From Bradyrhizobium sp. MOS002 (GTDB taxonomy: Bacteria; Pseudomonadota; Alphaproteobacteria; Rhizobiales; Xanthobacteraceae), in the NCBI RefSeq assembly GCF_003020115.1, contig NZ_PYFX01000006.1, positions 248,001 through 312,000 on the forward strand: a stretch of 64,000 nt of DNA, written 5' to 3'. The notes beneath the pieces were generated by a model. That model worked only from the letters and a program-made list of their open reading frames with translations, was not told the DNA's origin and ran no database searches. Made by a program: the position numbers and the translations under genes. Shown piece by piece: positions 16,233-24,287 of the stretch; position 1 is the stretch's first letter; each line of letters begins with the position of its first letter.

Positions 16233-17765
16233 TTACAACGGCAGATTGTCGTGCTTCTTCGCCGGCGTTTCCACCTTCTTGTCCTTCAGCATCGACAACG
16301 CCCGTGCGATCCGTTTCCGCGTCGAGTGCGGCATGATGACGTCGTCGATGTAGCCGCGCTCGGCGGCGATGAAGGGGGAGAGAAAGCGGTCTTCGTATTC
16401 CTTGGTGCGCGCGGCGATCTTGTCGGGATCGCCGATGTCGGCGCGGAAGATGATCTCGACCGCGCCCTTGGCGCCCATCACCGCGATCTGGGCGGTCGGC
16501 CAGGCGTAGTTCATGTCGGCGCCGATCTCCTTGGAGGCCATGACGTCGAAGGCGCCGCCATAAGCCTTGCGGGTGATGATGGTGACCAGCGGCACGGTGC
16601 ACTGCGAATAGGCGAACAGCAGTTTCGCGCCGTGCTTGATCAGGCCGCCATATTCCTGCGCAGTGCCCGGCAGGAAGCCCGGCACGTCGACGAAGGTGAC
16701 GATCGGGATGTTGAAGGCATCGCAGAAGCGAACGAAGCGCGCGGCCTTCCGGGAAGCGTCGCTGTCGAGCACGCCGGCCAGCACCATCGGCTGGTTGGCG
16801 ACGAAGCCCACCGTGCGGCCGGCGATGCGGCCGAAGCCGGTGACGATGTTCTTGGCAAAAGCGTCCGCGATCTCGAAGAAATCGCCCTCGTCCACGACCT
16901 TGAGGATCAGCTCCTTCATGTCATAGGGCTTGTTCGGATTGTCGGGGATCAGCGTATCGAGCGACATGTCGACGCGGCCGATGTCGTCGAAGCTCGGCCA
17001 TTCCGGCACACCGTCGGTGTTGTTGGACGGCAGGAAGTCGATCAGGCGCCGCATCTGCAAGAGCGTCTCGACGTCGTTCTCGAAGGCGCCGTCGGCGATC
17101 GAGGAGCGCGTGGCGTGCACCGAGGCGCCGCCGAGCTCTTCCGCCGTGACGACCTCATTGGTGACGGTCTTCACCACGTCGGGGCCGGTGACGAACATGT
17201 AGCTGGTGTTCTTCACCATGAAGATGAAGTCGGTCATCGCAGGCGAATAGACGTCGCCGCCGGCGCAGGGGCCCATGATGACGGAGATCTGCGGGATCAC
17301 GCCGGAGGCGAGCACGTTGCGGCGAAACACGTAGGAATAGCCGGCGAGCGCGGCGACGCCCTCCTGGATGCGGGCGCCGCCCGCGTCATAGAGGCCGATG
17401 ATGGGCGCACGCGCCTTCATCGCCATGTCCTGGAGCTTTGTGATCTTGAGCGCGTGGGTCTCGGACAGCGAGCCGCCAAACACGGTGAAGTCCTTGGCAA
17501 AGACAAAGGTCTTGCGGCCGTTGACGGTGCCCCAGCCGGTGACGACGCCGTCGCCGGGCACCTTGTTCTTCTCCATGCCGAACTCGGTGGAGCGGTGCTC
17601 GACGAACATGTCGAATTCCTCGAACGATCCCTTGTCGAGCAAGAGCTCGATACGCTCACGCGCGGTCAGCTTGCCGCGGGCGTGCTGCGCCTCGATGCGC
17701 TTCTCGCCGCCGCCGAGCTTTGCGCCGGCGCGACGGTCTTCAAGGGCGTCCAGGATATTCTTCAT
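16233..17765 (-). CDS. pccB: Propionyl-CoA carboxylase beta chain (acyl-CoA carboxyltransferase)
   Basis: This 510-residue protein is full length for the carboxyltransferase subunit of biotin-dependent propionyl-CoA (or acetyl-CoA) carboxylase, which transfers CO2 from carboxybiotin to propionyl-CoA giving methylmalonyl-CoA. Diagnostic segments are the N-terminal ARGKLTARERIELLLDKGSF, the acyl-CoA oxyanion region YDAGGARIQEGVAALAGY, MGPCAGGDVYSPA, and in the C-terminal half PGFLPGTAQEYGG and RKAYGGAFDVMASKEIGAD. The alpha (biotin) subunit is not in this window. The gene stands alone on the minus strand, with a palindromic repeat at its 3' end. Confidence 0.95.
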   Translation of the reverse strand: MKNILDALEDRRAGAKLGGGEKRIEAQHARGKLTARERIELLLDKGSFEEFDMFVEHRSTEFGMEKNKVPGDGVVTGWGTVNGRKTFVFAKDFTVFGGSLSETHALKITKLQDMAMKARAPIIGLYDAGGARIQEGVAALAGYSYVFRRNVLASGVIPQISVIMGPCAGGDVYSPAMTDFIFMVKNTSYMFVTGPDVVKTVTNEVVTAEELGGASVHATRSSIADGAFENDVETLLQMRRLIDFLPSNNTDGVPEWPSFDDIGRVDMSLDTLIPDNPNKPYDMKELILKVVDEGDFFEIADAFAKNIVTGFGRIAGRTVGFVANQPMVLAGVLDSDASRKAARFVRFCDAFNIPIVTFVDVPGFLPGTAQEYGGLIKHGAKLLFAYSQCTVPLVTIITRKAYGGAFDVMASKEIGADMNYAWPTAQIAVMGAKGAVEIIFRADIGDPDKIAARTKEYEDRFLSPFIAAERGYIDDVIMPHSTRKRIARALSMLKDKKVETPAKKHDNLPL

Positions 17766-17913
17766 TTGCTCCCGCCAGTTCTTAGCCTAAATGCGATTGC
17801 CGGGGTTCTAACACGGCATTTTGCGGGCCGGGAAGCGGCTTTCGGTCCCGCAGGGCTGCCTTGCCGCAGCGGGAAAGCGCAAGGAATTTCAAAGTTTTGC
17901 CTGGGAGACGAGC

Positions 17914-18318
17914 ATGACCGAAGGAACGGCCGAGACCGGCGCGGCGACGGGCGGCGTCAACATCCTGCTGCGGCTGGAGGGCCTGACCCTGTTTGTGGGA
18001 ATGGTGATGCTCTACTGGACCTGGGACGGCTCCTGGGCGGTCTTTGCCCTGCTCTTCCTCGTCCCCGATCTGAGCTTCCTGGCATACCTGGCCGACGCCA
18101 AACTCGGCGCGATGGTCTACAACGCCGCCCACAGCTACATGGCGCCGGTCGCGCTGCTGACGCTCGGCTTCGGCCTCGCCTCGCCGCTCACACTGTCCAT
18201 CGCCTTGATCTGGCTCGCCCATATCGGCCTCGACCGGGCGCTGGGCTATGGCCTGAAATACTCGGCCGGCTTCGGCTTCACCCATCTCGGCCGGATCGGC
18301 CGGCAGAAGGATACCTGA
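17914..18318 (+). CDS. DUF4260 membrane protein
   Basis: This 134-residue protein has about four hydrophobic helices and the DUF4260 family pattern: LLRLEGLTLFVGMVMLYW, VPDLSFLAYLADAKLGAMVYN (from residue 53), an IALIWLAHIGLDRALGYGLK helix near the end and FTHLGRIGR at the C-terminus. GGGAGACG precedes the ATG. The family is widespread in bacteria and has no established function. It is divergent from pccB. Confidence 0.9.
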   Translation: MTEGTAETGAATGGVNILLRLEGLTLFVGMVMLYWTWDGSWAVFALLFLVPDLSFLAYLADAKLGAMVYNAAHSYMAPVALLTLGFGLASPLTLSIALIWLAHIGLDRALGYGLKYSAGFGFTHLGRIGRQKDT

Positions 18319-18349
18319 CGGTCAATTGTGCGGTGCCTCGGCTAACTGC

Positions 18350-18384
18350 GTAGCCCGGATGGAGCGCAGCGTAATCCGGGCTAC
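18350..18384. repeat. Short palindromic repeat, family D copy 2
   Basis: gtagcccggatggagcgcag and the following gtaatccgggctac form an 11-bp perfect outer stem. It shares the gtagccc end with the 16153-16227 element and lies between the DUF4260 and coiled-coil genes. Confidence 0.75.
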
Positions 18385-18523
18385 GAGAGCGTATTTGCTG
18401 CGCCAGCCAGTTGACCGGACCCGCCGATTCAGGCTTGCTCCAGGCTTGCGATCAGGCGCCGAATGTTGCGTGAGCTCAGTCGGTACGGCGGCGGTCATCA
18501 TTTCCGGCTGCAAGCATCACCTC

Positions 18524-19120
18524 ATGTCTGCGACGGTCGTCCCACTGCCGCCGAACTCATCGTCCGAAACCACCGACTTCCTGCGGCGCATGGCCATCAT
18601 GGTGTCAGGGCGGAACGGCGAGATGCTGCTGCGCGCGGCCGCGCTGATCGAGTCGCTGGCACAGCGGGCGATGTCGGCGGAACGCCTCTATCACCGGGAG
18701 CACGAAGAGAACACGCGCAACAGCGAACTGCGCGAGGCCGGTGAGATGGCGTCCGACGCCATGGTCAAGCAAATTGACGGGCTGCGCAGCCAGCTTGCCG
18801 AGGTCACCGCGGCCGCGGCGGCCGAGCGCGCGGCATTCGATGCCGAGCGCGGCAGCCTGCTCGGCCTGATGCAGCACGCGGAGAGCCATATCGGCCAGCT
18901 CACAAGCGAGCTGGAGACGCTGCACGCCTCAGTCGACAGCTTCAACGAGACCGCCATTTCCGTGCCGATCGAGGTGCTGCGGCTGGCGCGCACCCAGTTC
19001 GATTTTCTCTCCGCCGGCTTTGCCCGCAAGGGCGACGTGATCTCGCAGGCGATGAGCGAGATCGGCGGTTTTGCGATCGACCAGGCGTTGACGGTGAAGA
19101 AGGCGGCTGACAAGGCCTGA
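18524..19120 (+). CDS. Coiled-coil hypothetical protein
   Basis: This is a 198-residue protein without a recognised domain. Residues 20-45 contain a possible amphipathic helix. Residues 60-140 are rich in Glu, Arg, Ala and Leu with heptad-like spacing (MVKQIDGLRSQLAEVTAAAA, then LIGQLTSELETL-like segments), predicting a coiled coil. The C-terminus holds a conserved-looking FDFLSAGFARKGDVISQAMS segment. A longer in-frame extension upstream overlaps the family D repeat, so the internal ATG at 18524 is preferred. Possibly structural or a scaffold; function unknown. Confidence 0.75.
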   Translation: MSATVVPLPPNSSSETTDFLRRMAIMVSGRNGEMLLRAAALIESLAQRAMSAERLYHREHEENTRNSELREAGEMASDAMVKQIDGLRSQLAEVTAAAAAERAAFDAERGSLLGLMQHAESHIGQLTSELETLHASVDSFNETAISVPIEVLRLARTQFDFLSAGFARKGDVISQAMSEIGGFAIDQALTVKKAADKA

Positions 19121-19178
19121 GGCCGTCGCGCATCACCACGAGGAGCGCGTGAAGGGCGATGTCGACGCCACATACTCC

Positions 19179-19256
19179 GTCATTGCGAGCGAAGCGAAGC
19201 AATCCAGAATCTTTCCGCGGAGGCACCCTGGATTGCTTCGCTGCGCTCGCAATGAC
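19179..19256. repeat. Palindromic intergenic repeat, family C copy 4
   Basis: gtcattgcgagcgaagcgaa and ttcgctgcgctcgcaatgac flank a centre with ctttccgcggaggcaccc, almost identical to the copy at 8530-8607. It lies between the convergent coiled-coil and carboxymuconolactone decarboxylase-like genes. Confidence 0.88.
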
Positions 19257-19289
19257 GCGTAGAGAGAGCTGGGCTCGCAACGACGAACC

Positions 19290-19946
19290 TCAAGGCTCGC
19301 CCGGCTTGAACGGCTCCTGCTTATCCGGCGGCACGGTCTCCTCCGCCATTGCGAGCAGCATCGCAACCATCACGTAATTGCCAGCGACCACGGTGAGGTC
19401 GACGATCTGCTGGTCGTTGAACACCTTCTTCGCGCGAGCATAGGTTTCGTCGCCGACCTTCTTCGTCGTGGTGAGCTCGGTGACGAAATCGTAGACCACA
19501 GCCTCGTCCTCGGCCATCTTCGCAGGCCGCTTGTTGGCCTTCAGCTCCGCGATGATGTCGGGCGACAGGCCCGCCTTCGCCGCGAGCGGCGCATGGGCAT
19601 ACCACTCGACCTGCGAGCGCCATTGCCGCCCGATGATCAGGATCGCGAATTCGTTGAGTTTTGTCGGGACCGAGGTTTCCCAGCGCAGATAGTGGAACAG
19701 GTCGAACAGGCGCTGGCCGAGCACCGGGCTGCGGATCATCGGATTGTAGGGCCCGCCGATGCCGACGCTCGAGACCTTCATGATCTGCTCGCCGAGCGGC
19801 TTCTGCTTGGCGTCGAGCTGGTCCATCGTGAGCTGCGCAAAGCGCGGCTCCCTGCTGGTGGCGGGCGCTGCAAACATCGTGGCGGCGACCCAGCCGCCCG
19901 CGGCGGCAAGCGTGAGCGACGTCAGCCAGAGCGGCGTTGAGTTCAT
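19290..19946 (-). CDS. Carboxymuconolactone decarboxylase family protein (AhpD-like fold)
   Basis: This 218-residue protein has an N-terminal hydrophobic leader (residues 1-28), so it is probably periplasmic or membrane anchored. The helical CMD region includes ETSVPTKLNEFAILIIGRQW, the QVEWYAHAPLAAKAGLS segment where the family's Glu and His residues lie, and ALLAMAEETVPP. The CxxC pair of AhpD-type peroxidases is absent, so thiol peroxidase activity is unlikely. Lactone decarboxylation or another role is possible. It is single, with a family C repeat downstream. Confidence 0.88.
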   Translation of the reverse strand: MNSTPLWLTSLTLAAAGGWVAATMFAAPATSREPRFAQLTMDQLDAKQKPLGEQIMKVSSVGIGGPYNPMIRSPVLGQRLFDLFHYLRWETSVPTKLNEFAILIIGRQWRSQVEWYAHAPLAAKAGLSPDIIAELKANKRPAKMAEDEAVVYDFVTELTTTKKVGDETYARAKKVFNDQQIVDLTVVAGNYVMVAMLLAMAEETVPPDKQEPFKPGEP

Positions 19947-20009
19947 TTTGTCCTCCCGGTTTTTTCTTGACCCGGAGGATGCTAGTCGAGCGGCGCCAGC
20001 GCGGTAACG

Positions 20010-20828
20010 CTAGATTGCGCCGATCTCGGCAAGGCAGGCTTGCGTCAACGGCATGCGCTCGCCGACCAGACGCGGCTCCTTGCAATCCATATTCAGCGCG
20101 AACACGGTGTGCGCTTCGCCCTTCTCGGCCCAGCCCACCATCCAGCCCAGCGACGGCTCGCCGCGCTCGGCGCCGAGCAGCCCCGACTTGGCGCGAATGA
20201 CGCTGTCGCCGATCTTGGTCACCGGCAGGATGTCAGCGACCAGATCCTGGCTGCGCTTCGAAATCGGCAGCACACGGCGGCGCAGCCTGTCGACGAAATC
20301 GACTTGCTCGACCGGATCGATGCGCAAGGCGCCGGTGAGCCAGAACTGGTCGATGCCGCCGCCGATGTCGCGATTGCCGTAGTCGAACAGATCGACGTAT
20401 TTCTGCATGCGCTCTTGCCCGATCCGACGCGCGATCTCCTGATAGACCGGCACCGCGCTGACGAGAATCGCGCTGCGCAGCGTGTGATCCTTATTCCAGG
20501 CCTCGATCGGACGCTTCACGCCATCCCAGGGAAATACGTCCTTGTCGGGGTCAGTGACCACGCCGGTCTCCAGCGCGATCAGCGAGTTCGGAATCTTGAA
20601 GGTCGAAGCCGGCAGCTTCGCCTCGCCCGAACGCTCCTTGTCGCTCGCAACGACCAGGTAGTCCTCGACCTTGTAGCCGACGAATGTCCCGGCCGTGCCG
20701 AGGTCGGTGAAGCGCTTTGCGAGGCTGTCACGGATCTCGTTGCGCGGCGGCGCGACATGGGCGAATGCACGCGATGGCAAAGCGGCAGCTGCGGCGAGAA
20801 GGCCGAGGGTGGAACGGCGGGTAAGCAC
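20010..20828 (-). CDS. Class D beta-lactamase (OXA-type) with twin-arginine-like leader
   Basis: This 272-residue protein starts at GTG 20828. The leader LTRRSTLGLLAAAAALPSRAF has an RR motif typical of Tat export. All class D serine beta-lactamase motifs are present: STFK at residues 75-78 (nucleophile Ser75), SAV at 124-126, YGN at 150-152, KSG at 214-216 and WMVGW at 229-233. Enzymes of this class hydrolyse penicillins and often oxacillin, through a carboxylated active-site lysine. The mature length is normal. GC content matches the surroundings and no mobile element is nearby, so it looks like a resident chromosomal gene. The start is the least certain point because the ribosome-binding site is weak. 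Confidence 0.92.
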   Translation of the reverse strand: MLTRRSTLGLLAAAAALPSRAFAHVAPPRNEIRDSLAKRFTDLGTAGTFVGYKVEDYLVVASDKERSGEAKLPASTFKIPNSLIALETGVVTDPDKDVFPWDGVKRPIEAWNKDHTLRSAILVSAVPVYQEIARRIGQERMQKYVDLFDYGNRDIGGGIDQFWLTGALRIDPVEQVDFVDRLRRRVLPISKRSQDLVADILPVTKIGDSVIRAKSGLLGAERGEPSLGWMVGWAEKGEAHTVFALNMDCKEPRLVGERMPLTQACLAEIGAI

Positions 20829-20898
20829 TGGCGGTGTCCGTTTACACGATGAAGATGGCCGCGACCATGCAGCCGCTATCGTGGTGAAACGATGACAG

Positions 20899-21159
20899 CT
20901 ACCGCCTGCCCGACAGCCGCAGCACGAACACCAGCACTTCGGCGACGGCCTTGTAGAGGTCGGGCGGAATCTCCTCGCCGAGCTCGACCTTGGACAGCGC
21001 GCCGGCCAGGATCTCGTTCTCCTCGATCGGGATGTCGTTGGCCTTGGCGATCTCGACGATCTTTTCGCCAATCGTGCCCTTGCCCTTGGCGACGACGACC
21101 GGCGCGTTGCTGCCCTTCTCGTAGTGGAGTGCAATCGCAAGCTTCGACGGGTCGCTCAT
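20899..21159 (-). CDS. FlhB C-terminal-domain-like protein (EscU/YscU/HrcU switch family)
   Basis: This 86-residue protein aligns with the cytoplasmic C-terminal domain of the flagellar export switch protein FlhB: KLAIALHYEKGSNAPVVVAK, GEKIVEIAKANDIPIEENE and EEIPPDLYKAVAEVLVFVLR. It lacks the four transmembrane helices. The autocleaving NPTH motif is also missing; the frame begins MSDPSK at about that position, so it resembles only the post-cleavage fragment. The ATG overlaps the TGA of the upstream fliK-like gene by ATGA, which couples the two. FlhB and FliK together control export specificity, so a partner or decoy role in hook-length control is a reasonable inference. Confidence 0.92.
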   Translation of the reverse strand: MSDPSKLAIALHYEKGSNAPVVVAKGKGTIGEKIVEIAKANDIPIEENEILAGALSKVELGEEIPPDLYKAVAEVLVFVLRLSGRR

Positions 21160-22760
21160 GTGGCGCGATCCAGGAAGTGACCGGCGCGGGCCGGTGCGGG
21201 CTGTGGCGGGGTGCCATCGCGGACCAGGATGTCGCCGGGCTTGAGCTCGGCCCTGCTCAGGGCCTGGTTGAGCTCACCGATTCCGGCGCGAAGCTGCTGT
21301 GCGGTCGCCGGCCGCTCCGCCCACATCCGCACGAAAGTCGTGTCGCCGTTCAGGGTAATCAAAGCGTGCACGGGGCCGGCCGGCTCGACATTGAGCGTGA
21401 ATCGCGCGCGCCAGGCGCGCTTGGCGGGATCGGCGGATTCATTGCCGCCGTCGCGCGAGATCTCGAACTGCGCCATTGCGGTGCCCTGCGGCGTAGCGAA
21501 CGGAATCTCGAAATTCCACTGCGGCACTGTCGGGTCGATCCTGTGACCGCTGGCGTCGGTGCGATCGGGGAGCGAAGCGACCTGGAGCAAGGTCTGGCGT
21601 GCGAGCGCGGTATCGGTATCGTCGAGCAGGCGGTGCACGGTCGCGGCAAGCGGCGTATCCGGCGCGAGTGACGGCGAGGCGATGGATTGCGGCGACGGCA
21701 ACGCGCCGCGAACCGGCGGTGGCGTCACGTGCGCGGCGGCTTCGAAAATATGTCCGTCAGGCACCGCCTTGTTCGAGCCCGGCAAATTGCCCGTCATGCG
21801 CGGCAGGTTTTGCGTGATCTCTTGCAGGAGGCTCGCGGCAAGGCCTGCGGACATGATCCGCGGCATCGCGGCCTGCGGAGCACCGCCAGCGATGTCCGCC
21901 AACACAGAGGCCGCGAGATTGGCGCTGCGCGGCATTTGCAGCGGTTGGGCGATCTCGGGTTCGGTTGCGGACAATGCGGACTGTGCAGCCTGCGTCTGCG
22001 CGGCAGCGACCTGCGGTGTCGCCATGGTACCAGCTGGAAGGGCGGCACCTTGCGTCTGTGGCGCCGCCTCGAGCGTTGCCAGCGTCTGCCGCAGCACCAG
22101 CAGCGCGGCTTTCAAATCCGGCATCGTTCCGGAGGACGGCGGCGCGCCTGCGGCGAGCGAGGCTTCGAGGAGCAGCCCGGACTTCTGAAAGGCGGATTCG
22201 ATGTCGCCGCCATCGAGTCCGGCGTTGAGCGGCGTCTGTTGCGCCAGCACGCCCAGCATCGCCTGCTTCAGCCCTGCCGGAAGATCGCTACCGGTGACGA
22301 CCGCGGCCAGATTGGCGAACAGGGGCGCCTGGCTGCCCTGTTTCGTCGCGGCCTCGGCAGAGGCCGTCGCGACAGCAGCCTGTTCGGACGGAGTCAGGGT
22401 ATTGCGCGCCGTACCCGCTGACGGCGCAATCGGTGGGCTATCCACCAGCGAGGCCGCAGCCGGCGTCAGCGTGACCTGATCGGCGGCCGCCTCACCTGCC
22501 CCGCCCATGACGGCGAGCCGGATGGTGCCGCCGTTCTGCGACACCGCAAGCTGGAGATTTTGGCCTGGTGTCAGCGACACCTCAGACATCACATCCATCG
22601 AGAGATTGGCGATCGCGATCCGCACCAGATTGTCGGCGAGCACGCTGACGACTCTTGCGTCGACCACGCTGCCGGCCTGCAGCACAAGATCCGGCGTCGC
22701 CGCGTCAGCCACGGGGCTGGCAGCACTGACGGGAAGGATCGAGCTTATCGGCGTCGGCAT
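21156..22760 (-). CDS. fliK: Flagellar hook-length control protein FliK-like
   Basis: This is a 534-residue protein. The long N-terminal and central part is Ala/Thr/Pro/Gln-rich and low complexity, as in FliK rulers. The C-terminal domain (about residues 405-520) has FEIPFATPQGTAMAQFEISR, ARFTLNVEPAGPVHALITL and the LRAGIGELNQALSRAEL helix of the FliK C-terminal family, which signals FlhB to switch substrate specificity. I chose the ATG at 22760 (MPTPISSILPV); a GTG at 22787 would add nine residues and cannot be excluded. The gene lies away from any flagellar cluster in this window but is coupled to an FlhB-tail gene. Confidence 0.85.
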   Translation of the reverse strand: MPTPISSILPVSAASPVADAATPDLVLQAGSVVDARVVSVLADNLVRIAIANLSMDVMSEVSLTPGQNLQLAVSQNGGTIRLAVMGGAGEAAADQVTLTPAAASLVDSPPIAPSAGTARNTLTPSEQAAVATASAEAATKQGSQAPLFANLAAVVTGSDLPAGLKQAMLGVLAQQTPLNAGLDGGDIESAFQKSGLLLEASLAAGAPPSSGTMPDLKAALLVLRQTLATLEAAPQTQGAALPAGTMATPQVAAAQTQAAQSALSATEPEIAQPLQMPRSANLAASVLADIAGGAPQAAMPRIMSAGLAASLLQEITQNLPRMTGNLPGSNKAVPDGHIFEAAAHVTPPPVRGALPSPQSIASPSLAPDTPLAATVHRLLDDTDTALARQTLLQVASLPDRTDASGHRIDPTVPQWNFEIPFATPQGTAMAQFEISRDGGNESADPAKRAWRARFTLNVEPAGPVHALITLNGDTTFVRMWAERPATAQQLRAGIGELNQALSRAELKPGDILVRDGTPPQPAPARAGHFLDRAT

Positions 22761-22814
22761 CGCGAGGGGCCCAGGAGCACGGGCCACCCTAACGCCTGCG
22801 TCGTAAACCTCTCG

Positions 22815-23609
22815 TTAAGGACCTTCGGCCGAGGGCGGCTTTACCGCCGCCAGGACCTGGACCGCAGCCTTGAAATCCCTCAGTCGGGCGGCGCGGCGCG
22901 CGGCCGCTTCTTCATCCACGCCCCATTTCTCGGCGTTCCAGTCCTCATCGACATAAGCTGCCGCCCAGACCTGGTCGGCGTCGCGCACGCCATGAGCAAG
23001 CGTCAGCGCCAGCAGTGCCGAGCCGGTCAGGGTGGTGATCACGTGGAGGGCGGCGACCGACCAGGCATCCCCCGGCAGTGCCGCACGCGCGGCTCGCACA
23101 GCCTCATCCGGCTGCGTCACATGCATGATGCCTTCGGACAGGATGAAGTGCGCCCCCAGCGTCTCCGCGGCCCAGAACAGCACGGGGTCCCAATGCGCGG
23201 CCTCGCGGGCGACAAGTCCCTCGGGATGGCCGGCGCGATAGAACAGCAGATCGGACTGGAGGTATTTTGCAAGGTCGTCCGTGACGAGATCGACGCGGTC
23301 GACGACGCCCTCGACCACACTGTTGGCGATCCGCGTCAGCGGCATGGTCATGGGCTTGATCGTCTCGTCCTGATCCGCCCATTCCGCAGCCACCGCATCG
23401 GCGAGGTCTCGCGATGGGATGATCACCTGGCGGCCGGACGGTGTGCGGATCGCCTTGCCGTCAAGCGTGATGGCAAAGCCGCCCTCAGCCTCGGCCACCC
23501 CCACCTCCTTGTAGAAGCGCTTGCGCAACGGCACGCGCGCGGCCTGGCGGACCAATTCCTGCGGATCAAGCGGGGATCGCCCCGCAGCTTCATCGAACAA
23601 TTCGCGCAT
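22815..23609 (-). CDS. ATP12 family F1-ATPase assembly chaperone
   Basis: This 264-residue protein of the ATP12 family binds the alpha subunit of F1-ATPase during assembly in mitochondria and alphaproteobacteria. Diagnostic segments are RKRFYKEVGVAEAEGGFAIT, LDGKAIRTPSGRQVIIPS, a WADQDETIKPMTMPLTRIAN block and the C-terminal helical EAAHWDPVLFWAAETLG. The ATG at 23609 is preferred over a GTG at 23630 because the latter lacks any ribosome-binding site. No atp genes are nearby, which is usual for this gene. Confidence 0.92.
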   Translation of the reverse strand: MRELFDEAAGRSPLDPQELVRQAARVPLRKRFYKEVGVAEAEGGFAITLDGKAIRTPSGRQVIIPSRDLADAVAAEWADQDETIKPMTMPLTRIANSVVEGVVDRVDLVTDDLAKYLQSDLLFYRAGHPEGLVAREAAHWDPVLFWAAETLGAHFILSEGIMHVTQPDEAVRAARAALPGDAWSVAALHVITTLTGSALLALTLAHGVRDADQVWAAAYVDEDWNAEKWGVDEEAAARRAARLRDFKAAVQVLAAVKPPSAEGP

Positions 23610-23683
23610 CTGGTTTTCGGCCCCGATCACTCAATGCTAGGCTTGTAAGGTAAGACCGGCGGCCGATAAAGCGAGCGGGAGGC

Positions 23684-24130
23684 ATGAGGGAACTTGCGGG
23701 CATTGTGGCTCTGCTAGCCGGGTTTTTGCCGACCGCGGCGCAGGCCGGCTTTCGGACTCCGGAATCGGTGGTCCGCAACGTCTACGCCCATTATGGCCAG
23801 GGCACGCCGGAGCTCTCGAAAGGCCTGCCGCGGGATGCCGCCACCGCCCGGCAATTCTTCGACCCCTCCTTACGCAAGATGTGGTCAGCGCTGCGGGTCG
23901 AGCCCTACGATTTCCTGGTGCAGAGCCCGAGCTGGAAGCTCGGCCCCGTCGCTATCGCGGTCATTCGCAGGCAGTACGACAAGACCTATGTCGCGGCGAA
24001 TTTCGACAACTGCGGCCGGCCGGTGACTCTGAACTTCATCCTGGTCAGCGGGCCCGAGGGCTGGTTGATCACGGATGTCGAGAGCCCGCACGATAGCCTG
24101 CGGATGTTTCTGGAGCAGTTTCGGAATTGA
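23684..24130 (+). CDS. Secreted hypothetical protein (DUF3828-like)
   Basis: This 148-residue protein has a signal peptide (residues 1-21, MRELAGIVALLAGFLPTAAQ). The mature part begins with the helix TPESVVRNVYAHYGQG, contains FFDPSLRKMWSALR, and ends with strands VTLNFILVSGPEGWLITDVE and a helix SLRMFLEQF. This NTF2-like pattern resembles DUF3828 periplasmic proteins. GGGAGG lies before the ATG. It is divergent from the ATP12 gene. Function unknown. Confidence 0.78.
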   Translation: MRELAGIVALLAGFLPTAAQAGFRTPESVVRNVYAHYGQGTPELSKGLPRDAATARQFFDPSLRKMWSALRVEPYDFLVQSPSWKLGPVAIAVIRRQYDKTYVAANFDNCGRPVTLNFILVSGPEGWLITDVESPHDSLRMFLEQFRN

Positions 24131-24135
24131 ACCCA

Positions 24136-24245
24136 CCGCTGTCATGCCCCGGCTTGACCGGGGCATCCAGTACGCTGCGGCTTCTCCGTATCCATTACCG
24201 CCTCTGGAATACTGGATCGCCCGATCAAGTCGGGCGATGACAGCG
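24136..24245. repeat. Palindromic intergenic repeat, family E
   Basis: The outer ends ccgctgtcat and atgacagcgg pair. Inside are two further hairpins, gccccggcttgaccggggc and cgcccgatcaagtcgggcg. It lies between the secreted protein and the RluA-type gene and carries no open frame. Confidence 0.8.
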
Positions 24246-24287
24246 GAGAATGTGGCTAGCCGCGCGCCTACTGGTTCGCGCCTCTAC

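Noticed and set aside
19290..19946. AhpD-type peroxidase assignment
   Set aside because: The CxxC redox pair is missing.
20010..20828. Acquired resistance cassette
   Set aside because: No integron site, insertion sequence or base-composition change around the beta-lactamase gene.
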